From assembly GCA_964352715.1 (NCBI GenBank), contig CAYGSU010000004.1, positions 56,893-120,892 on the forward strand: a stretch of DNA of 64,000 nt. The letters run 5' to 3'. The notes under the pieces are model-generated. The model was not told the origin of the DNA, did no database searches, and saw only the letters and a program-made list of their open reading frames with translations. The translations under genes and the position numbers were made by a program. This document shows positions 24,157-31,934 of this stretch, piece after piece. Each line of letters opens with the position of its first letter. The stretch's first letter is position 1. The DNA comes from JAVKBW01 sp964352715 (GTDB taxonomy: Bacteria; Pseudomonadota; Alphaproteobacteria; UBA8366; Aestuariispiraceae).

Positions 24157-25356
24157 ATGAAGAGCAAGAGCCCAGGATCTGCTGCACTCGAGACGATCAT
24201 CTTCGACGAAAAATTGCGAATACTGGATGAGGCACCTACCCTCATTGATGCCTTCGATTCAAATGGCACATTGTATTTCTGCAATGATCGGCAAGCCCAG
24301 ATGTTGGGATACCAGCCTGCAAGCCTTGTCGGCGAATCGATGTCTCGTATCTATACTCAAAGCTCGACAGAAGCCCTGCTGGAGGCAATCGAGGGAGGCA
24401 ATTCAGAAAACGCGCTACCGCTGGATCTGGATTTACGGTGTTCGAACGGATCGACGATTTCAGTGATTGGTGACTGGGAAGCCGTCCACTCTGACACAGG
24501 GCAACCACTCTATATTGTATCGAAGTTGTTCAGCCAAGGGCGCCGTCGAAGTGACCTTGCTGAAGAGAACGAGATACTGCAATGCTATTCAGACCTCTCC
24601 AAAGATGCCTTTTGGTGCATCGAGTTTGACGAACCGATAGATATTCAATTGCCCCGTCAAGAGATTGTACGGCAGGTCTTTGAAAACCGAAGCCACTGGC
24701 GTCTATGTAACGCGGCGATTTCCGAAATGTACGGACTACCGACCGGCTTGAGCATCGAATCCAGCCCCGTTTCCGCATTCTTTCAGCGTCGGCCGGCAAA
24801 CGAGCGGTTCATCCACCAGTTGCTTGATGCAAACCTCTCTCTAAATGGCGTGGCCGCGATCGACATACACTCTGACAATACACCAATGCTGATCGAGAAT
24901 GATGTGCGCGGGCATGTAGTTCACGGTCAACTGAAGAGACTAGTGGGAATCGTAAGGAAAGTTCCAAAGGAACGCTATATCGAGAGATATCTCTCAGATC
25001 GTCTGGACGTGACGCTAGACATATTGAACGCCCTGCCGGATCCGGTCGGTATACTGGATCGCGACGGCCGATTTTTAGCAATCAATCCGGTGCTTGCACA
25101 CCTTATAGAGACCCCACCCGTAACCGAGGGACTGAAGTTGCAAGACATCGTGGAGTGGCGAACTGATCGGCACACGTCCGGTCGTCTTGATTGGCCAATT
25201 TTGAAAGCGCCCTTTGTAGAAACTGTCCAATTAAGATTGGAAGGCCAGGCTCCTCGGTACTGCCAAATGTATGTGAATGCAACAGCATGTAACGACTTGG
25301 AAGACTGCTTCATCGTCATGTTCAGGGAGAGCATGTCAAAGGAGACGGCGAAATGA
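24157..25356 (+). CDS. PAS-domain sensory protein without an output domain
   Basis: A 399-residue cytosolic protein with at least two PAS folds. One at about residues 20-125 has IDAFDSNGTLYFCNDRQAQM and LGYQPASLVGESMSRIYTQS. One at about residues 285-395 has ILNALPDPVGILDRDGRFLA. The middle part is less clear and may be a third divergent PAS. No kinase, GGDEF, AAA+ or DNA-binding motif follows. Its stop overlaps the start of the sigma-54 activator by 4 bases (ATGA), so the two are co-translated and probably form one sensor-activator unit. AGGAG lies 11 bases before the ATG. It may bind the inducer, inferred from context. Confidence 0.8.
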   Translation: MKSKSPGSAALETIIFDEKLRILDEAPTLIDAFDSNGTLYFCNDRQAQMLGYQPASLVGESMSRIYTQSSTEALLEAIEGGNSENALPLDLDLRCSNGSTISVIGDWEAVHSDTGQPLYIVSKLFSQGRRRSDLAEENEILQCYSDLSKDAFWCIEFDEPIDIQLPRQEIVRQVFENRSHWRLCNAAISEMYGLPTGLSIESSPVSAFFQRRPANERFIHQLLDANLSLNGVAAIDIHSDNTPMLIENDVRGHVVHGQLKRLVGIVRKVPKERYIERYLSDRLDVTLDILNALPDPVGILDRDGRFLAINPVLAHLIETPPVTEGLKLQDIVEWRTDRHTSGRLDWPILKAPFVETVQLRLEGQAPRYCQMYVNATACNDLEDCFIVMFRESMSKETAK

Positions 25357-26789
25357 TTCTCTCGAAACCAAGTTCTGACTCGTCACAGGCATCAGACGAA
25401 GCTGATGGCATGGCCGTTCTAACTCAACAGCCATCTTTCCAGAATTTCATCGAGAGCCTTCCCGACGGTGTGACCATTTTGCAAGGCGACGGGAAGATTT
25501 TGAGCATGAATCGAGTGGCGGGCCAGATGAACGGCCTGCCGACCGAATCTATTGTGGGCAACTCTATTGCGGATCTTGTTGCAGCGTCACGGCTCAACTT
25601 GGATCCGGTTCTATCGTCTTTTTACGATCGCCGTCGTATCACCCATGTAAGCCGCACACCTGACGGTACAAGTGTTATGACGTGCCTTGGTGGAGTGCTC
25701 GACGACGAGCGTAGTTTCAAGTTCTCGTTCGTTGTGCAACGTGACCTTGATGTTATTGACGAACAGCGTTCACAAGACAGCCAAGGCGGCCTCAACAGAC
25801 TTCGCAACCGAGAATTCAAGAAACGCGGCGAGAACGAGCTAGCGAACTGGCCGATTTCAGAAAGGATGCGCCGCGCTATTGAGACTGCAAGTCGCGGGCT
25901 TTCAATGAATGAGCCCGTGATTATCACGGGAGAGACAGGGGCTGGGAAGACGTTTGTAGCCCGAAGAGTTCACCAGTTGCTGGAAGCCAGAACGGGCCCA
26001 TTCATTCAGGTTAGTTGTGGCAGTATTCCGTCGAGCTTGTTCGAATCTGAGTTCTTTGGTTACGAGCGAGGATCATTCACCGGCGCGTTGAGTCGTGGGC
26101 GAGGCGGATTTGCCGAGGCGGCGCATGGCGGCACCATGTTCCTTGACGAGATCGGAGAAGTGCCACTCGAAGATCAAGCTAAATTGCTTCGTTTCATCGA
26201 AGATCGGGTAGTGAACCGCATTGGTTCACAACAGGACCGAAAAGTTGATGTGCGAATCATCGCGGCCACTAATCGAGACCTTCCGGCAATGATCAAAGCG
26301 GGCAATTTTCGTTCAGATCTCTTCTATCGCCTAAGTGTCATCAATTTGCCGTTGGCACCATTGCGTGAGCAGAAGGATTTCGTTGGCCAGTTGATTGATT
26401 TCTATTTCGATCATATGTCAATCAAGACAGGACAAGAAATCAGGATCAGCGACGAGGATCGAGACCTGCTATTGAACTATGAATTCCCCGGCAACGTCCG
26501 GGAACTCGTCAATATCATCAAGCAGTATTCAATTCTTTTTGGAACTGACAACCAACGGTCGATTGCTTCTTGCTTGCAACCAATGACGCGTTCTGAAGAA
26601 ACGGAACAGACATTTCTGACATACGTTCCGCCGCCACATATACGAACTCTGCGCGATCAGGTCGCGTCCTATGAAAGGGCATTGATCACGCACGCGGTTG
26701 CGACGCTGGGCAGCCAACGCAAGGCTGCGGATTTTCTAGAGGTTGATATCAGTACGCTTGGGCGAAAACTCCATCGTCAGGAGAAATAA
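25353..26789 (+). CDS. Sigma-54-dependent transcriptional activator (PAS - AAA+ - Fis HTH)
   Basis: A 478-residue NtrC-class enhancer-binding protein. It has a PAS domain (about 29-130; SLPDGVTILQGDGKILSMNR) and a central AAA+ domain with Walker A GETGAGKT (193-200), Walker B GGTMFLDEIGE (Asp-Glu about 265-266) and sensor motifs VRIIAATNRDLPAMI and FRSDLFYRLSV. The C-terminal Fis-type helix-turn-helix is GSQRKAADFLEVDISTLGRK. The sigma-54 contact loop is GSFTGA instead of the usual GAFTGA. There is no receiver domain, so control is by PAS signals, not phosphorylation. It very likely drives the two sigma-54 promoters of the island through the shared palindrome. Confidence 0.93.
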   Translation: MILSKPSSDSSQASDEADGMAVLTQQPSFQNFIESLPDGVTILQGDGKILSMNRVAGQMNGLPTESIVGNSIADLVAASRLNLDPVLSSFYDRRRITHVSRTPDGTSVMTCLGGVLDDERSFKFSFVVQRDLDVIDEQRSQDSQGGLNRLRNREFKKRGENELANWPISERMRRAIETASRGLSMNEPVIITGETGAGKTFVARRVHQLLEARTGPFIQVSCGSIPSSLFESEFFGYERGSFTGALSRGRGGFAEAAHGGTMFLDEIGEVPLEDQAKLLRFIEDRVVNRIGSQQDRKVDVRIIAATNRDLPAMIKAGNFRSDLFYRLSVINLPLAPLREQKDFVGQLIDFYFDHMSIKTGQEIRISDEDRDLLLNYEFPGNVRELVNIIKQYSILFGTDNQRSIASCLQPMTRSEETEQTFLTYVPPPHIRTLRDQVASYERALITHAVATLGSQRKAADFLEVDISTLGRKLHRQEK

Positions 26790-26908
26790 GGGTCGCCCGA
26801 TACTCCGGCGGCACCGGAGATTTTCATCCGCATGGATGACAAAAGGTCAACGCACCAACAATCAAACCGGACCGGTCGCAGGGGCAGGTCAAGAAGTGGA
26901 GGTAAGCA

Positions 26909-27265
26909 ATGGAAAGGTCAGTGATCAACGTCGAAGAAGCCGATTGGAAGACCTATAGTCTGCAAGGTCGTCCACAAGAAGACATCTCATGGCACAACAT
27001 CAGCTGGTCAGACGCGGATGACACAGGGTTTTTCCTCCTGAAGTTCAAGCCCGGCGGCGAATCGATCGCGCACGAACATCTCGGTTTCGAGGAGTTCATT
27101 GTCCTCAAAGGTGAACTCATTGATCATGACGGGTATGTTTATCGGCAAGGCGACTGTGTTTCGCTGTCTGCCGGTTCCAGGCATTTCACCCGTTCAGAGC
27201 AGGAAACGATTGTCGGCGTGTTCGTTAGAGGAGGCTTTCGGACAATCAGTAAAGTAGCGTTGTAA
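26909..27265 (+). CDS. Cupin-domain protein
   Basis: A 118-residue single-domain cupin. The first motif is GESIAHEHLGFEEFIVLKGE (His-x-His replaced by HEH, with Glu downstream); the second is YRQGDCVSLSAGSRHFTRS. These are the metal-binding strands of the beta-barrel. Start 26909 follows GGAGG by 7 bases. About 120 bases separate it from the activator gene on the same strand. Its role may be ligand binding or an accessory enzyme step; nothing more can be said. Last intact gene of the island. Confidence 0.85.
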   Translation: MERSVINVEEADWKTYSLQGRPQEDISWHNISWSDADDTGFFLLKFKPGGESIAHEHLGFEEFIVLKGELIDHDGYVYRQGDCVSLSAGSRHFTRSEQETIVGVFVRGGFRTISKVAL

Positions 27266-27351
27266 GCTAATTTTGACGCACGGTGAGAGGCCGGCCACGT
27301 GAGTGGGACCATGCGATGCATGAGCAGGAAACGGATAGCCTAGTTCAATAC

Positions 27352-27376
27352 CTGTTATCCTTACCGGTGTGCGAGT
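27352..27376 (+). repeat. attR-like partial copy of tRNA-Leu
   Basis: ctgttatccttac-c-ggtgtgcgagt matches tRNA-Leu positions 12432-12456 with a single mismatch, in the same orientation. Further outward the match is weaker (ttcaa at 27344-27348). The fragment lacks the acceptor stem and anticodon and is not a tRNA gene. It marks the right junction, inside the broken histidine kinase gene. Confidence 0.85.
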
Positions 27377-28064
27377 CCGCACTCTCAAGCGACCGCCATC
27401 CGGCATCGCATGAATGGCGTTGACCAACAGGTTGACAAGAATCTGTTGCAGTTCGGTCCGATTCATCGCGATCTGCCTGTTTGCCGCATCGTCGCGCTCG
27501 ACGGATATGTCACCCTTCTGAAGCAGATGTTTGACCAAAGGCAGGTAATCGGAAACGACGTCCTGTGGCTTGTGGCTCGCCACGTAGTCCGCATATTCCT
27601 CAGGCTTCGCGAATTGCTGCAGTTTGGTGACGATGATGTTGATCCGGTGAATCTGTTCGTCAAGCAGCGTAAGTTCGGTGTCGACCGATTCAGCCCTGTC
27701 GCCAATACTGCTGCGAAGAACGTCAAGGTTGCCCTGCATCACTGCAATGGGATTGTTGATTTCGTGGGCGACACCGGCAGTGAACTCGCCGATCGCGGCG
27801 AGCTTCTCCGACATGATCAACTGCTTCGTCGTCGCTTCAAGTTGCAGATTTGCCTGCTTTAGTTCGCGCGTACATTCGTCAACCCGTTTGTCCAGTTCGT
27901 CGTTCAAGTCGCGAAGCTGCCGATCTCGGCGTCGGATGCAACGATACCGGTGCGTGCGCTCAGATCGCCGCCTTCTATCCGATAGGTGCGGTTGCCCTTT
28001 TGCGATTGGAGAACATCTGCACGGTCCATGGCGGACCAAAACCTGTACGAATCAAATTTCTGAA
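27377..28064 (-). pseudogene. Broken sensor histidine kinase at the island junction
   Basis: Three damages are visible. The 3' end stops at the tRNA-Leu-like fragment just after the ATPase N-box (ILVNLLVNAIHAMPDGGRLR), so the D-, F- and G-boxes are gone. The HAMP region (GGDLSARTGIVASDAEIG) lies in one frame and the coiled coil (RDRQLRDLNDELDKRV) in another, so an internal deletion with frameshift lies near 27915. The 5' part with sensor and membrane segments is missing. The HisKA motif SEKLAAIGEFTAGVAHEINN with phospho-acceptor His is intact. It lies downstream of, and in the same direction as, the LysR gene. Function lost. Confidence 0.85.
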
Positions 28065-28085
28065 TGAAGACTGTTGAAGGTCGCA

Positions 28086-28982
28086 TCAGGATACATCGCT
28101 TCTCTGCATCTCGTCGATCAGCCAGTCGCGGAAAACCTGCGCCGCGCCGGACAGGCTTCGGTGCGACGGGGTCAGCACGTAATAGGCTTCCGATTTCGGC
28201 CGCAGGGCATCCGAGAACGGCCGCACCAGGGTGCCGGAGGCTAGGTCCTGCGTCAGGGTAACGTTGTCGCCCATGGCGATCCCCAGACCGGCGCGCGCGG
28301 CGGCGAGCGTGTGGTTGAAGTCGGAAAAACACAGACGTCGGAACCGGCTCGACGCCTCCTGCCCCACCATGGCGAACCATTCGATCCAGTGGGTTTTCTC
28401 GACATCGTCCAGCAGGGTGAAGTGTTTCAGGTCAGCAGGCCGGCGGATCTTGCTGGGCCCGTTCAACAGAACCGGGCTGCACACCGGGAAAAACTCGATG
28501 TGCCGCAGAAGACGCAAATTGACGTCTGGCCAGCTCGGGCGGCCGAACAGGATGGCCAGATCGACGCTGGCGTCGCGGAAAGGGTTGGCGTGCAGCGCTG
28601 GCACGATGGTCAAGCTGATATCGGCAAACCGGGCGTTGAACCGGCCAAGCTTCTGTACCAGCCAGTTGGTGACGAAGGCGGTTGCGCAGGCGACCTTCAC
28701 ACCGCCGACGACATCGCCCCGGCGGACATTCCGCACGGCGACCGACAGATTGTCGAATGTCTGGGACAACTGGTCGAACAGCGTCTGGCCTTCCGGCGTC
28801 AGAACCATGCCGCCCTGGCCGCGCACGCTGACCGTTCGGCCAAGATGTTCTTCCAGCAGCTTGATCTGCTTGCTGACAGCGCCCGGTGTGACGTTCAGTT
28901 CAGCCGCCGCAGCCGACAGATTCAGGTTGCGGCCAACGGCTTCGAAAGCCCGCAGGGCGTTCAGCGGCGGTAGAGACGTCAT
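28086..28982 (-). CDS. LysR-family transcriptional regulator (GcvA-like)
   Basis: A 298-residue LysR protein. The winged helix-turn-helix covers residues 1-60 with RAFEAVGRNLNLSAAAAELN and VTPGAVSKQIKLLEEHLGRT. The effector domain follows (VGGVKVACATAFVTNWLVQK, VDLAILFGRPSWPDVNLRLL). The start at 28982 has GAGGAG 8 bases upstream. It is divergent from the binding-protein gene at 29133, which with its downstream enzyme is the probable target; a palindrome lies between. The effector is unknown. Confidence 0.93.
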   Translation of the reverse strand: MTSLPPLNALRAFEAVGRNLNLSAAAAELNVTPGAVSKQIKLLEEHLGRTVSVRGQGGMVLTPEGQTLFDQLSQTFDNLSVAVRNVRRGDVVGGVKVACATAFVTNWLVQKLGRFNARFADISLTIVPALHANPFRDASVDLAILFGRPSWPDVNLRLLRHIEFFPVCSPVLLNGPSKIRRPADLKHFTLLDDVEKTHWIEWFAMVGQEASSRFRRLCFSDFNHTLAAARAGLGIAMGDNVTLTQDLASGTLVRPFSDALRPKSEAYYVLTPSHRSLSGAAQVFRDWLIDEMQRSDVS

Positions 28983-29047
28983 GCGTGGCTCCTCAGGTGA
29001 GTGCTGAATATAGTGTGTACCGATTTTACAAAAACTCAAAGTATGCA

Positions 29048-29060
29048 GGAATATTATTCC
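29048..29060. promoter_or_regulatory. Palindrome GGAATATTATTCC, candidate LysR box
   Basis: A perfect 13-base palindrome (6+1+6) lies in the 150-base divergent spacer between the LysR gene and the binding-protein gene, 73 bases before the latter's ATG. LysR proteins bind such partly palindromic AT-rich sites next to the promoters they control. Confidence 0.45.
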
Positions 29061-29132
29061 TTAGGGAGAAAAATTTTCTTCTTTTACAATGCCATCGCCT
29101 ATCAGGACAATAATCCACAGGGAGACCAGAAA

Positions 29133-30683
29133 ATGTCCATGTTTGACTTTACACGCCGTGGCCTTCTGCGGGCTGGCGCTGCTGCCGGTATGGCTGCGGG
29201 GCTGCCAGTCATCTCGGCCAGGGCAGCGACGCCCAAAAAGGGCGGCACGCTGCGGATGGGGAACAGCACCGGTTCAACGTCGGATGTTCTGGATCCGTCG
29301 CTGGCGGGCGATCCGTTCACCATTCCGATGGTCTACGGCTATGCCAACAATCTGACAGAAATCGGCGCGGACGGAAGCCTGAAGCCGGAACTCGCCGAAA
29401 GCTGGGAAGCAACGAACAAGGCGTCGGTCTGGACGTTCCAGATTCGCAAGGGCGTCGAATTCCACAACGGCAAGACCCTGGATGCGGACGATGTCGTCGC
29501 GACGTTCAATTACCATCGCGGTGAAGACTCCAAATCCAAGGTGAAGAGCATTGCAAACACCATCAAGTCCGTAACCGCCGACGGCAAGAATACGGTCGTA
29601 TTCGAACTCACCAGCGGCAATGCGGACTTCGCTTACATCGTCAGCGATTATCACTTCGCGATTTTGCCGTCCAAAGACGGCGGGGTCGATGCGCTGGGGG
29701 GTATCGGCACCGGGCCGTATGCGGTCGATCTGTTCGATCCGGGTGTCCGCATTGAAATGACGCGCAATCCTAACTACTGGAAATCGGATGCCGCGTATTT
29801 CGACGCAGTCAATATGCTGGTGATTACGGATACCACGGCGCGGACGAATGCATTGACGACAGGTGAAGTCGACATGATGGACCGTGTCGAACTGAAGACC
29901 GCCAGCCTGCTAGGCAAGAACCCCAATCTCGTTGTTGAGGAAAAAACAGGGACACAGCATTACACCCTGCCGATGCGGTGCGATACGGCACCGTTCGGCG
30001 ACGTTAATGTGCGAATGGCGCTGAAGCTTCTGGTCGACCGGGAAGCGATGCTGAAAACAGTTCTGCGCGGCCATGGCGCCGTCGGTAACGATCATCCGAT
30101 CTCGCCGGCAAACCAGTATTTCGATGCCAGCATTCCGCAGCGTGTCTACGACCCCGAAAAGGCGAAGTACCATCTGAAACAGGCCGGCCTCGATTCGCTG
30201 ACGGTGAAATTGCACGTGTCGGACGCGGGTTTTGTCGGCGCTGTCGATGCCGCGGTTCTGCTGGCCGAATCGGCCAAGAAAGCCAATGTTTCGATTGAAA
30301 TCGTCCGCGAGCCGGCCGACGGATACTGGGACCAGGTGTGGATGCAGAAACCATGGACGGCGTCATACTGGGGCGGGCGTCCGACCGAAGACTGGATGTT
30401 TTCCACGGCCTACGATTCCAACGCGGCGTGGAATGAATCCTTCTGGAAAAACGAACGGTTCGACAAGTTGCTGCTGGAAGCCCGCGTCGAGCTCGACCGG
30501 GCCAAGCGTGCCGACATGTACGGTGAAATGCAGCGTCTGGTTCGTGATGACGGCGGCGCCATCGTGCCGATCTTCGCGAACTATGTCTGGGCGACCTCAA
30601 CCAAGATCGCGCATGACAGTCAGGTTGCATCGAACTGGGATATGGACGGCTCCAAGTTCATGGAACGCTGGTGGTTTGCCTGA
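29133..30683 (+). CDS. ABC transporter substrate-binding protein, peptide/opine family 5, Tat-exported
   Basis: A 516-residue family-5 extracytoplasmic binding protein. The N-terminus MSMFDFTRRGLLRAG is a Tat signal with a cut near ISARA. The mature part has LAESWEATNKASVWTFQIRK, GVEFHNGKTLDADDVVATFN and GTGPYAVDLFDPGVRIEMTR; these are standard motifs of DppA/OppA-type receptors. GGGAGA precedes the ATG at 29133; the longer frame from 29001 is not credible. No permease or ATPase gene is near, so it is an orphan receptor here. Co-location with a guanidine-group enzyme suggests a basic peptide or guanidino ligand, as inference. Confidence 0.92.
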   Translation: MSMFDFTRRGLLRAGAAAGMAAGLPVISARAATPKKGGTLRMGNSTGSTSDVLDPSLAGDPFTIPMVYGYANNLTEIGADGSLKPELAESWEATNKASVWTFQIRKGVEFHNGKTLDADDVVATFNYHRGEDSKSKVKSIANTIKSVTADGKNTVVFELTSGNADFAYIVSDYHFAILPSKDGGVDALGGIGTGPYAVDLFDPGVRIEMTRNPNYWKSDAAYFDAVNMLVITDTTARTNALTTGEVDMMDRVELKTASLLGKNPNLVVEEKTGTQHYTLPMRCDTAPFGDVNVRMALKLLVDREAMLKTVLRGHGAVGNDHPISPANQYFDASIPQRVYDPEKAKYHLKQAGLDSLTVKLHVSDAGFVGAVDAAVLLAESAKKANVSIEIVREPADGYWDQVWMQKPWTASYWGGRPTEDWMFSTAYDSNAAWNESFWKNERFDKLLLEARVELDRAKRADMYGEMQRLVRDDGGAIVPIFANYVWATSTKIAHDSQVASNWDMDGSKFMERWWFA

Positions 30684-30726
30684 CCGGGAAATTCCTGACC
30701 TTGCAACCGTCCCTGTGACTGTTCCG

Positions 30727-30755
30727 GGGGGCATCTTCGGATGCCCCCGTTTTTT
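30727..30755 (+). terminator. Rho-independent terminator after the binding-protein gene
   Basis: A nine-base-pair stem (GGGGGCATC / GATGCCCCC) with the very stable TTCG tetraloop, followed by GTTTTTT. It separates the binding-protein gene from the amidinotransferase-family gene, so the second probably relies on read-through or its own promoter. Confidence 0.9.
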
Positions 30756-30801
30756 CCCGGATGGGTGTTGCTGTAAACTTCAAAACTGACGGAGCAATAT
30801 T

Positions 30802-31836
30802 ATGAGTGCCGCGCCGGATAACGATCCGACCAAACCGAAGTCGAAGAACAGGGATATCTATTCGGCGACCATGAAGCTGTTCGGCTCGCAGCCGGAACCG
30901 GCTTTCGATCATCCGGACCGGATGAAAACGGTGTGGGGCCGCGAATGGGGTTGCGACAACGATGTCGGCCAGATCCGCACTGTGATGGTTCATCGGCCAG
31001 GGCCGGAATTCGGTGTCATCGACCCGTCGAAATATATCGAGGAAACCGGCGGTTTCGGCGATGTCGAATCCGGCTGGTACTGGCAGTCGGAGGAAATACC
31101 GCCGCTTGAGGAAATGCAGGCACAACATGATGGCATGGTGCAGGCGCTGAAGGATGATGGGATTCAGGTCATCTATCTTGAAGGTGTCGAAGGCAACCGG
31201 TTCAAATCCTGCTACACGCGTGATTCCTCATTTGCCGTAAAGGGTGGGGCGATCGTCAACCGGCTTGCCCCCCGGCTGCGGCATGGAGAGGAGCGGGATG
31301 TCAGCCGGACACTCGCCAATCTCGGCGTGCCGATCCTCGCCACGATCACCGGCACCGGCATGATGGAAGGGGGCAGTTTCGCCTGGCTGAATTCCAAAAC
31401 CGCCGTGGTTGGCCGGGGCATCCGCGTCAACGACGAGGCTATCGAACAATTGTCGGAGGTCCTGCGCCGGCAGGGGGTGGATCTGCTTGTCGTCGATCTG
31501 CCCGGCTACAGCATCCATATAGACGGTCATTTCGTGATGGTCGATGTCGATCTCGCGCTGGTCGACCCGCGCGGCCTTTCCTACACGTTCCTTCAGAAAC
31601 TGAAGGAACTTGGTATCCGCACAGTCGAAATCACGCCGGACGACAATTCGTGGATCATCAACGGGCTTGCGCTCCGCCCCGGAAAGTATCTGATGCCGCA
31701 TGGTATTTCGGACCGAACCCGCGATGAGCTTATGCAGCAGGGTCTGGAATTGATCGAGATTCCGTATGACAAGATGCAGCTCAACGGTGGCGGCATCCAC
31801 TGTTCCACCTGCCCGCTCATTCGCGACAAGGTCTGA
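30802..31836 (+). CDS. Amidinotransferase / dimethylarginine dimethylaminohydrolase family enzyme
   Basis: A 344-residue guanidino-group-modifying enzyme with the pentein fold. Catalytic segments can be placed: CYTRDSSFAVKGG (Asp), MMEGGSFAWLN, YSIHIDGHFVMVDVD (His) and the C-terminal GGGIHCSTCPLIRDKV, whose Cys is the nucleophile that forms the amidino-thioester. Members are arginine deiminases, DDAH or amidinotransferases; the sequence alone does not choose between them. The N-terminal 40 residues are polar and may be an extension. It lies downstream of a family-5 binding protein after a terminator. Confidence 0.88.
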   Translation: MSAAPDNDPTKPKSKNRDIYSATMKLFGSQPEPAFDHPDRMKTVWGREWGCDNDVGQIRTVMVHRPGPEFGVIDPSKYIEETGGFGDVESGWYWQSEEIPPLEEMQAQHDGMVQALKDDGIQVIYLEGVEGNRFKSCYTRDSSFAVKGGAIVNRLAPRLRHGEERDVSRTLANLGVPILATITGTGMMEGGSFAWLNSKTAVVGRGIRVNDEAIEQLSEVLRRQGVDLLVVDLPGYSIHIDGHFVMVDVDLALVDPRGLSYTFLQKLKELGIRTVEITPDDNSWIINGLALRPGKYLMPHGISDRTRDELMQQGLELIEIPYDKMQLNGGGIHCSTCPLIRDKV

Positions 31837-31934
31837 ACATCACGCCGGAAGTCCGTCAGTCCCACGGGCGAAATCTTTCAGATTGCTGTATAATTGCCTT
31901 TGCACCATGTCGTATCGCATGATGCAGGTGCAAA

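Larger units (their letters stand above)
12432..27376. mobile_element. Genomic island of about 15 kb integrated at tRNA-Leu(CAA)
   Basis: The island lies between the 3' half of the tRNA-Leu gene and a direct, same-orientation partial copy of that tRNA at 27352-27376. A tyrosine-integrase C-terminal remnant sits next to the tRNA, where integrases of such islands normally lie. Base composition is visibly lower in GC than the flanks, most clearly at 12480-13000 and 23200-27300. The cargo is one functional theme: methyl-amine-type uptake and demethylation with its own sigma-54 control. With the integrase broken and the second repeat decayed, the island is probably fixed. The tRNA-repeat and integrase are seen; the mobility history is inferred. 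Confidence 0.85.

Noticed and set aside
27352..27376. A second tRNA gene
   Set aside because: The fragment has only the variable arm and part of the T-arm; acceptor, D-arm and anticodon are missing.
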